Shown: positions 55,553 to 64,000 of the stretch, one piece after another
How the letters are laid out: the number at the start of each line of letters is the position of its first letter
How positions within the stretch are numbered: position 1 is the first letter of the stretch
Assembly (NCBI GenBank): GCA_012184525.1
Contig: WOFQ01000081.1
Location: 28,131 to 92,130, forward strand
Source: Xenoacremonium recifei
Lineage: Eukaryota > Ascomycota > Sordariomycetes > Hypocreales > Nectriaceae
Length of the DNA: 64,000 bases
Direction: 5' to 3'
The notes under the pieces: generated by a model
What the model was told of the DNA's origin: nothing
Seen by the model: the letters and a program-made list of their open reading frames with translations, nothing else
Databases searched by the model: none
Position numbers and translations under genes: made by a program

Positions 55553-57021
55553 ATGGTGTACCGAGGCCGCCTATCAAGGGACTGCCTCCCTTGCCGGAAA
55601 CGGAAACTTCGGGTATAGGCCAGCTTCTCCCATCTTTCCCCTGCGAAGTTTGAGCTGTGGTTGACTGACCGTGTTATCAGTGTGATCTGCGGCCAGAGGG
55701 CTGCGGCCAGTGTTCCAGAGCCAGGCTGACATGCTACGGGTACCGGGACCATCGTGATCTGCTCTTCCGTGACGAGACACACGCCACTGAGCGAAAAGTT
55801 ACGACATGGCAGATTTACAGAACGTTTCACCAGCCTTCTACGCTAGAGCTTGGTTGGAATATCCAAGCACAATACGCCTTCTTCTCAGTCTTCGTTTTCG
55901 GTTTCTCGTGCAGTCTCACAGCCACTGCTGCGGGATACAACAAGGCCCCAGCGATGGGTCAGCTTGCTGCCAGCGTCGAAGCAACAAGCCTAGCTTTCCT
56001 CTCCACTCACCTCAACAGGTCAGATTTGATGGGCTTAGCAAGAAGCAGCTACGTGACTGCTATTCAGCACCTGAATCGTGCTTTGAGTGGACTGGAGAGG
56101 CTGGATCTCGAGGAGGCTCTCGAATCTATTCTTCTTCTTGACACGTACGAAAAGATGGTATGCCGCAATCCACGTGGCTCTTCTATATGGACCAATCACG
56201 CACGAGGTGGAATATTTTTGCTTGAATCATGTGGAAATCAAGTCGTAACAAGCTCCCTTGGCTGCCAGTATGGCACTCGCCTTGCAAGTGCGCTTATAGT
56301 CAGCTGCGGCGCCTCAGCGGTTGCGGTCCCGAAAGCTCTGAAAACATTGCAAAGACAGCTTGATCCTTTCGTTAACAGCGTCAAATGGCGATTTATGGGT
56401 ATCTTGGCTTCCATTGTCGACCTCCAAGCCGACCTCCTTGAAGCCGGGGGCCGCTGCAGCCCCAGCACAGTTAAGCAAGCGCAGCAATTGGATGGGGAAT
56501 TGGCACGCTTGCATAGAGGGTTGCCATTATCTTGGAAGCCCCGCAGAATATCTCCTGTCAGAGATCATCCACTTATCTTTGGCTCTTACTACGACATATT
56601 CTCAGATCAATGCGCTGTCCAGCTTACGACCGGCATATGCGTTATGCGCTTGCTTCTTAACAGGACCATTACGATGGATTCCCCCAATAACCCCTCCGGA
56701 TCAGATAAGGACAATTTGGTTTCCCACATTTGCGCACTAGTGCCTCCTTTTCTTCTGCCAGCGACACAACAGGACGAAACTGTGCCATTCTCGCCAGTGC
56801 AGAAGCTTCAGTGTTGTACTTTGCTTGCGCCACTTTATGTTGCAAATTACCTTTCTGAAGATATGGCAATGAAAGCATGGATACAGCGTTGCCTGCAACG
56901 TATGATTGATGTAGGGGAGATGAAGATAGCCCAAGACCTGAGGGACGCGATGGAGCAAAACTTGGAATTGGACTACTGGACTATAGTATCCATGGTTGGT
57001 AGTTACGCTTTTGCTACATGA
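55553..57021 (+). CDS. Zn(II)2Cys6 transcription factor, two exons
   Basis: ATG 55553 opens a 60-nt exon (MVYRGRLSRDCLPCRKRKLR). A 68-bp intron (55613-55680, GTATAG...TATCAG) then joins CDLRPEGCGQCSRARLTC. The cluster is perfect: Cys11-x2-Cys14-x6-Cys21-x6-Cys28-x2-Cys31-x6-Cys38. The intron falls exactly between Arg20 and Cys21, a common position in this family. The second exon runs open for 447 codons including the stop, to 57021, giving 466 residues. It includes LDLEEALESILLLDTYEKM, RGSSIWTNHARGGIFLLES and a Leu-rich C-terminal half typical of the fungal transcription-factor regulatory domain. It is intact, and is the best candidate for controlling the neighbouring hydrolase and reductase genes. 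Confidence 0.88.
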
Positions 57022-60000
57022 GTTATCTCGTGGGAATATAAAGAAACATATAATAGCACTTGTAGTTTCATCTGGGAGTCTCCGGTGACAATTAGCAGGA
57101 CTTTCTATCGGCTATCAGGACTAGGTTGGGATGGCATCTTTTTTAAAAGCCAACTAAACCATATCCGGCCTCTCGTTTTGCCTCTTATCTCAAGGTCAAA
57201 TATGAGATGGGCTGAGGCCCTTGAGATGTTTCACGTTGCAAAATCAGTCTCTGTGCATTTCGCTTGAGGACATCAGCGAGACTCCATATTCCTCCAGGTT
57301 CGAGATCCAAGTTCACTGTGTAGTAGGAGGGAAAGAGTTTTAGCATATTTGAAGAAATGCGATACGAACTGCAACAATAAAAACCCGCAAGGTAGACCAT
57401 GTAGGCCAGCGGTACTGAGAAGTTATGAAACGTAGGAAACTGGGTGCGTGCCTATGTTAATGGACACCCTGATATGCACTTAGTAGCAAAGGCATGATTG
57501 CCTATTTATTAGTAAAGTCCATGTACTTCTCCTCTGCTACTAAAACTAAAGCTGCAGTCATGGAGGCGAAACGTACAACATCATCGTCCCTGGAAACGCA
57601 GTCAAAACCTTTAGCTGCTTCTGCCAAATGCAGCGCCGGCCAATTCTAAGTGAAAGATCATTGCGAGGGGAAAGTGATTTGAAGAGGTGTTTTACAGATC
57701 CGGTCAAAACTTTGTGTCCGCGAGCAAGGGTCTCTAACCGTAGTAGCAGTTCCGGGCAACGCCATCGCCCAGAGCCGTCACCGGCACCGCCTTCTCCAAC
57801 ATTATCACGGCCAAAATTGCTCTTAACCTGTGGGCAGTGGTCAAACAACTTTGGGCCATCCTTTACACATCCCGGGGTCGGTGGCGAGCTATGGACTATT
57901 ATACAATGATGGAATAGCCGAACCCTTACTTCACGATTGTACACCGAGTGTGGAAAAGTCATTGAGTCCACACGGGGAAAATGCGCCGCGTACAGCAGCT
58001 GTGTCGTCGGCGTATTATTGACTGAATTTACCTTAGTAAATAGATATCAAATCCAAGGAAGTCAAGTCAAGACGGGTGACGTTGATGCTAGTCTGAGCTG
58101 GCCAGAGGCGATATCCACACTGAGGCGCTTGAGCTTCTCCTCCTAAGGTCAAAGTCGAGCGGGCGCATTGTTGTCATTAACAAAGGTCGTATTTGTAGCT
58201 GTCGTTGATGGAGACGACGAGATGCAACCCTTGCGTTTCACCTTCAGTGCCCATTCATCCGTTCGACTGTTGCCAGGAAGCCAACGGGGTGCATTCTTGT
58301 TTTCAGAGCTTCAATGAAATTCCATTCAATCACAATTTGACTTAAGAAGAGCACACAACAAACAAGATATGAGCTACTGACTGTAGCCAAGCGGATCTTC
58401 GGGCTTGCACTGAAGCCGCTCCATTGATCCTAGTGGCTGTACCCAAGCTAGGTTCCCCCTTGCGTAGTGGTCAAAAGCTAATTATTTGGTAAATCTATAT
58501 GAGACTTGTCACTAATTGAGATAACGGGGAACGATTATTTCTCTGCGTTCTATGCCGAGAACCTCACATGACTAAAAAATCTGGCGAAAGTTTGCGGGGG
58601 ACTAGAAGACAAAACTTCTCATTCCAACCCCGTAGCCTGCCTATTCGACTCACTGTGGTCTACCTAGGAGCAAAATAACCAAGACTATATTCCGTTGCGC
58701 GTCGTCTATTGACCAGGTTATTATTGCTATTAGCTATGCCCCCGCTTTCTTAGCAGAAGGCCTTAACTCCCTTTTGACGGAGAGGGAACTCAATCCCGGC
58801 TCTCCATGCCATGTCCTGACCCACCATGCTAATCACATACCATGTGCTGTATGGTCAACGCGCCGGCTCGTTAGCCGGTGTCATGACCGAACCACGTCTG
58901 CACCTACACTCAAGTCTGACAGTTCAAGGCTTCCTGCGATCTTCATGTATCCCCATCTACATGTCTGGTTTGGGTGTGAATTCTATTTCACAGGAAACCC
59001 CTTCACAAAAACTGCCTTCACAAAAACTGTAAGGAGGAGGTATTTGAAGGCGGCTCTGCGTCGCAGCCTACGCTCGTCGCCACCGACTCTAGTGAGGCTA
59101 TGATGGGCATTACTTGTGACACTTTGCATCCAAGAATAAACAACGGAAAATACTGCTTTAGGCTTGGCAACCGCGGCTACCTTTACCTCAGCCTTTGTCG
59201 TTCCGTTCACCATACTTTGGAAACTTACGATCATCCTCCAGTTCAAAGTCGTCGCGCTCACCTTGTTCTGTAGTCAGGTTGTCGTGCTGGCATCGAAATG
59301 TTTCAGAGACTCGTCGTTGTACGAGAACACTAAGGCAAAGTTTGCACAAGAAGGGTTCACTTCCTTAGATATATCGCGGCCTTTGAAATTCATAAGGTGA
59401 TGGTTTTTCATTCCCGAAAGTTCTTTCCGCTCGCAGAGAGACCCAGCTTCAAAACTAACTGATCAAGACTTTTATTACGAGTCTAGCAAAGCTGAACACT
59501 TGAGTCCGGGAAAGATCGCAACTTCATGTTGGGGGCGAAGTTAGTGTCTCGGGGCCACGGCCTCGACTTTGGCCATGGTCATCGAGGCTCGAGCTATGGA
59601 AAGGGTTGCCTCAGATTTGGAGGTCTTTGTAACTAGCATTGCCACCGCCAGCACCGTCTTCGAATCGATTGCGAGAAAGTCACCTCGTGATCCCTCCCCA
59701 AGAGAGTCTAGCAGCCAGAAGGTACTGAATACGACAAGAACTTGCAGCTTTGATCTAATCAACCTATTTAGACGCGATGTTACAATTTTGAGGGGTCTCA
59801 ATTTCCATATCCTGGCTTCCAAGACCACAGTCGTCACGCGAAAACGGGGAAATGGAATGAGCAGCAGCATTGGCTTACTCGGGGGATTTTATATGCCAAC
59901 CATTTGTAGGATATAAATATGTCTCTTGACCTAAATTTGAGAGTGAGAATTTCAGGAGCGGAAGCTGACAAATTATCGAAGTGCTTCATGACTAAGATAT

Positions 60001-60899
60001 CCACGGCCTAAATCTGCATTTACTAGCTGGTCAAACGTCGCTATTTGGCCAAGAGCCGACGCCTTTCAACACAATAACATTCAAAAATGTTTGATAGACT
60101 CGGAGAATATAAACCATCCTCCGTGTGCCAGGAGAACTACTAACCCTCCTGGCGGACGTTCCGACAAAGGCAAATGTGCACAGCTTCATATCTACAAGAG
60201 GTATGCCAGACATGAGTCGATGAAAGACATTCTGCTACCTCTGGGTCAGCGACAGCGCATCTGCATCGCACACCACTTCGCCAAAAAAAAAAAACCCCCC
60301 CTGATAATCAGTTTCCGGTAAAAGCCATGCTACATCGGCACTATACACCATGACAAAACGGGCTGTCCTCAAAGCCTCATAAGCGGCTACCAAGGGGCGG
60401 ATTACATTCGTTATTGTCCATCGACTGCCACTATCCTAGATGCGGAAAATATTGTCCTCATGGCGGGTGGTCAATTCGCCGAGCAAGCTGTTCTCATCGA
60501 GAAGCAGCTCCCTTCCGAACAAGAATGTAGTGAAAATCCAATGATCGAGTTAATCAATGCGGAAAATATCCAAGGCGAATGTGTCTGTTTGATTCCGCAC
60601 ATTCCCAGCTAAACAGATGAGACAAGGTGAGAAGGATGGCTTCCATGGAAGCTCCTCTTACTCATAGGTCGGGACCTTTCGGTCGCAAAAAACCACCTTT
60701 TCATAGAACAATCTCGACTAAAAAGCTTAGCTTAGCCACCGGACGCAGAAACAGGCTCTCCATCATTCTCCACGTTACGATATCGGCTTCTTCGATACCA
60801 ATAACTCAATTGATGCTCTTACATCCTTCTTCTCAACGGCACCTAATGACCTCAACGGGCTCAGCGGATCGTTGATGAGGGCTCTCTTGACCTTTCTAA
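57022..60899. other. Gene-poor stretch with decayed coding fragments
   Basis: No intact gene. A fragment at 59164-59400 (+) reads FVVPFTILWKLTIILQFKVV, then ALTLFCSQVVVLASKCF, like two membrane segments of an integral membrane (PTH11/rhodopsin-like) protein, but without a full gene. Frames at 57558-57971 (-) and 59541-59916 (both strands) have no recognisable family. An A12-C7 homopolymer junction occurs at 60282-60301. Confidence 0.45.
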
Positions 60900-61789
60900 C
60901 CACCTTTATATAGAGTCTTGTGCTAACACTCACCAGAAAATGTAGACAACACATCAGGAATCTGCCGCGTACGCCACTGGAAATTAATTCTGCAATCGGG
61001 GTTGTTTCCTAGTTCGTATGGACGTGCACATTCTCAAACGACACCACCGGATCCTCTCTCGCCAGTCCAGCTATGCGTCTATGAAATACCACGTTGTGAT
61101 TGTCGACGTCAGCATCAGCATCCACCCAGGCTGGGACATCGCGTTTTTGGGGCTGCGGTAGAGGCACTATCGTTTCGCTGCTGGGCCGTCTTTCTAACCA
61201 CGCGTCGGCTCATGTCCTCGTCGACGGCGAGGAGTTTCGAAACTTCACGTGAGCAGCTACCGTAGCCCGATATTTTCATTGGCCAAGAGCCAACGCTGTA
61301 TTCGATGACCACCAGAAAAAGATTTTATTACGTTTCCCGGACGTCTCCGAGCAGGATATTATGGAGGCACGCAAGGCGGCTAATATACAATCATTTCAGT
61401 TCCACAAGGTTTGCTCAAGAGGCCTGATCAATCTCGTCTTCCTAATCGCGCGTACAGAAAGGAATTTGCTACCAGGATAATCGCAAAGGGTCATGCTGAA
61501 CGGCGCGCAGGGTCAGCGTATCGTGATTTCAAGGCCCCATCGGAATGCAGGAACCGAGGTGGTCATGCAGGTAGTTGTGAACATAGGCGCCAGGGAGAGA
61601 ACGATGGGTCTCACAAGCATGGACTATCTAGTTCCAATCCTCATGCTGGATCCAGAGAGTCTTGTCGAGGTAGAGCAACGCGGAACACGGGAAGCTGACG
61701 CGAAAATGAGGCGCGTAGACGTGATTAGTAGCGATGCTGAATATAGGCTGCTGGTAGAGCAGGATTTGCAGTTATTGCATCAACTCTGA
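60900..61789 (+). pseudogene. Unrecognised decayed coding stretch
   Basis: Plus-strand segments in varying frames look protein-like: HVLVDGEEFRNFT, ARYFHWPRANAVFDDHQKK, ILLRFPDVSEQDIMEARKAA, QSFQFHKVCSRGLINLVFL, and finally GLTSMDYLVPILMLDPESL to a stop at 61789. Stops and frame changes between them suggest an eroded gene. I do not recognise the family. Confidence 0.25.
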
Positions 61790-62089
61790 TACTTGTATTT
61801 CTATTCAAAGTGGGCTTTCAGTGTATATATTCTTAGTTTTAGTATATGTAGGACAGTATCGAACGGCTGCATCCTCTATTTTACTGTAGTAAACGCCCAT
61901 ACAATCCAAAGATTTCTCAACTTGAAAAGAATTGAGTTCAGTGTTGGCTAGCAGGCAGCCAGACACGAGGTTAACGAATAAGGACCTATACTTTAAGTTT
62001 TATATAGGTTATAATGACTAGGTTCCATAGACAGCTTGTGATCTGTGTAGTAAGTGTGAGTTGCGAACCATAATGCTGATTACTTACCT

Positions 62090-62950
62090 CGTTCTATACT
62101 CTATTCTATAGAGCTCGGGATAGAGAGCATTCTGTAGAAAGGACTTTATAGAAACTACTCTATAGAAGCTACTCTATGAAGACCACCACTCTATGGAATA
62201 TACTCTATGGAAAGTACTCTATGGAAAGTACTCTATGGAAAGTACTCTATGGAAAGTACTCTATGGAAAGTACTCTATGGAAAGTACTCTATGGAAAGTA
62301 CTCTATAGAAAGTACTCTATGGAAAGTACTCTATGGAAAGTACTCTATGGAGAGTGCTCTATATAGAAAATACTCTATGGAAACTACTCTATGGAAACTA
62401 CTCTATGGAAACTACTCTATGGAAACTACTCTATGGAAACTACTCTATGGAAGCTACTATATAGAAGCCAATCTATAGAAGGTATAACTCTATAGAAACC
62501 ACTACTTCATAGAAATTATTCCATAGTAGCTATTATTCCATGCAAACTACTATTCTATGGAACCTACTTTATAGGGACCGCTCTATATAAGCCACTCGAC
62601 AAAAGGCACTCTATGGAAACCACTCTATAGGGACTTCTCTATGGGAACTACTTCATAGAACCTAATACACTAGGAATCACTACTCTATAGAAACCCTTAT
62701 ATGGAAACTACTCTATGGAAACCACCTTATATAACTTTGTAGGAACTAATATATAGCATCTATTACTCTATAAGGATCACTCCATAGATATTGATCTATG
62801 GGGATAGCCCCTTTGAGTAATACTGGCTTTGAAGTATGACCCCTTTTCACTCTATGGAGACTCCAGAATATAAAAACCTCTTTATAGAATTATACTATAG
62901 AAGTTACAGTTATAGGGTTCTTCTATAGAGGTCAGTCTATGAAGACTACT
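62090..62950. repeat. 14-bp minisatellite (CTCTATGGAAAGTA-type), degenerate at both ends
   Basis: The core at about 62191-62460 is a tandem array of a 14-bp unit. It has roughly 11 units of AAAGTACTCTATGG type, then an irregular joint (62350-62372), then about 6 units with AAACTACTCTATGG. Degenerate relatives (CTCTATAGAAACC and similar) extend from about 62090 to 62950. Because 3 x 14 = 42, the array is open in forward frames and mimics a repetitive protein; it has no other coding feature. Confidence 0.85.
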
Positions 62951-63218
62951 ATATAGGAACTAGCAGTATTAGGGGAGTAAACAAGCTATTAAAGAGATTG
63001 CAGGGAGTTCTTAAGTATATTACAGGGCTAATATAATTATTACTGATAATAGTCTAAGGACCTTAAGATAACTATAATAATATTTAGATTCCCTTCTATT
63101 TACAGATATCTATTAATAAATATATATAGGCCTCCTTGACTATACTATATATTTTTTCTTTATCTTTACTACCTTACTATCCTAAGATATTATAATAATC
63201 TAAGTAAATAACGTAAGT
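62951..63218. other. AT-rich spacer before transposon
   Basis: Very AT-rich, no coding potential. Its right end probably abuts the terminus of the pogo-type element (around 63210). Confidence 0.5.
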
Positions 63219-63269
63219 GCATAGCGAGTGAAACAGCATAGCGAGTGAAACAGCATAGCGAGTGAAACA
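63219..63269. repeat. Three exact 17-bp direct repeats upstream of transposase
   Basis: GCATAGCGAGTGAAACA occurs three times without mismatch (63219-63235, 63236-63252, 63253-63269), ending 56 bp before the transposase ATG. Position suggests terminal or subterminal repeats of the element, the kind bound by transposase. The partner inverted repeat would lie beyond the right edge. Confidence 0.75.
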
Positions 63270-63325
63270 CTTTCTCAGGCCCACCCTCTTTCTTTCTTTC
63301 AATCTATTTTTCTTAACCACCATAA

Positions 63326-64000
63326 ATGCAAACCCCTTCTAAAGAAAGTCAATTGCTCCTTGCCCTTCGAGCTATGGAGCAAGAACCCTCTCTCAGCGCT
63401 CGGAGGGCTGCGAAGATCTATAATGTCAGCCATGTAACTCTGACTCGCCGCCAACACGGCACGCCTTCCAGACGCGACAGCCCGCCCAATTCTGCGAAAT
63501 TGACTGAATTAGAGGAGAAGACTATTATTGAATATATTCTCGACCTAGATTCGCGATCTTATCCTCCCCGGCTGAGTGAGGTGGGAGATATGGCAAATTA
63601 TCTGCTTGCCGAACGCGACGCGCTACCCGTTGGACCACGATGGGCTTCGAACTTCGTTAAGCGACAACCAGAGCTCCGGATGTGTCTATTTCGCAGATAT
63701 GACTATAGGAGGGCCCAATGCGAAGATCCAGACGCGATAAACGCGTGGTTCCTCCTTGTGCAGAACATAACTGCGAAATATGGTATCCAACCTGAGGATA
63801 TATATAACTTTGATGAGACTGGCTTCCAGATGGGAGTTATCTCAACTGGCATGGTTGTTACGAACTCAGAACGGCGTTCTAATGTTAAGATGAGGCAGCC
63901 GGGTAATCGAGAATGGGTTACAGTGATCTAAGGCGTTGGGGCGTTGGGTTTCTGCGTTCCCCCATTTATCGTGGTTGCGGGCAAATATCACCTCTCCACC
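63326..64000 (+). mobile_element. Pogo/Fot-type (Tc1/mariner superfamily) transposase, premature stop, truncated by window edge
   Basis: ATG 63326 starts a frame with a psq-like helix-turn-helix (LLALRAMEQEPSLSARRAAK then YNVSHVTLTRR). A CENP-B-type second DNA-binding segment follows (LTELEEKTIIEYILDLDSR, then VGPRWASNFVKRQPEL). The beginning of the DDE domain is IYNFDETGFQMGVI, containing the first catalytic Asp. A TAA at 63929-63931 interrupts VTVI...GVGALG, where relatives have Gln (CAA->TAA, CpA context). The same frame then continues with CVPPFIVVAGKYHLS to the window end. The element moves by cut-and-paste at TA sites; this copy is inactive unless the stop is an artefact. The remaining catalytic residues and the right end are outside the window. 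Confidence 0.85.

Noticed and set aside
59164..59400. PTH11/rhodopsin-like membrane protein gene
   Set aside because: Two hydrophobic segments fit, but no start, no further helices and no conserved signature could be followed in adjacent frames.
60282..60301. A12-C7 homopolymer junction as a biological signal
   Set aside because: It may be a sequencing or assembly artefact or a slippage site; nothing around it gives it meaning.
62176..62478. 100-codon open frame over the minisatellite encoding a Tyr/Ser/Leu repeat
   Set aside because: The 14-bp repeat contains no stop in forward frames, so the opening is a trivial consequence of the tandem array. No start context, signal or homologue is evident.
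1..64000. CRISPR arrays, bacterial operons or prophage
   Set aside because: All supported genes are eukaryotic with spliceosomal introns. The only regular short repeats are a minisatellite and transposon-end repeats without spacers.

Overview
This is nuclear DNA of a filamentous ascomycete (Pezizomycotina). The evidence is short spliceosomal introns (about 50-100 bp, GT...AG) in otherwise well-formed genes; fungus-specific families (HET, Zn(II)2Cys6 regulators, NmrA-like reductases, fungal phospholipase A2, the fungal PD-(D/E)XK family); a Tad-type LINE gag; a pogo/Fot-type transposase; and broken genes whose stop codons mostly fit C->T or G->A changes of the kind made by repeat-induced point mutation (RIP). 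I cannot name the genus from sequence alone. Exon structures were worked out by hand from reading frame, splice signals and family conservation.

Region 1-36 kb is a low-density compartment, largely a gene graveyard. It holds a decayed PD-(D/E)XK gene running off the left edge (1-996, -), a multiply frameshifted Uma2-like nuclease relic (1860-2788, +), an intact small secreted 12-cysteine protein (5200-5693, -), a Zn2Cys6 remnant (7633-7803, +) and a HET-domain pseudogene with a WW-like insertion (8097-10850, +). Next come a 2.3-kb non-LTR element with a perfect 14-bp target-site duplication (14102-16467, -), an intact PD-(D/E)XK gene (16719-18056, +), a secreted amidase (20239-21945, +), two unrecognised reading frames (22206-23639, -), a Fungal_trans_2 regulator (24163-25749, -), an SDR (26268-27306, -), a metallo-beta-lactamase pseudogene (28171-29145, +) and a secreted phospholipase A2 (30319-30975, -). 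About 6.7 kb without a recognisable gene follows.

Region 37.7-57 kb is gene-dense and mostly intact. A Pho89-type phosphate symporter (37693-39618, +) is followed by a run that looks like a small backbone-less metabolic or detoxification cluster: a Zn2Cys6 regulator with one in-frame stop (40062-42229, -), a nitroreductase (43006-43653, -), a DHA1-type MFS exporter (44559-46034, +), an aldo-keto reductase (47490-48647, -), an NmrA-like reductase (49652-50992, -), an alpha/beta hydrolase (51937-52875, -), a second NmrA-like reductase (53482-54584, +) and a second Zn2Cys6 regulator (55553-57021, +). Two divergent promoters (nitroreductase/MFS and hydrolase/reductase) carry repeated or palindromic CGG-type motifs. 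That fits, but does not prove, co-regulation by the resident zinc-cluster proteins.

Region 57-64 kb is again gene-poor. It has decayed coding stretches, a 14-bp minisatellite (about 62090-62950), a 3 x 17-bp direct repeat, and the 5' part of a pogo/Fot transposase with a premature stop that continues past the right edge.
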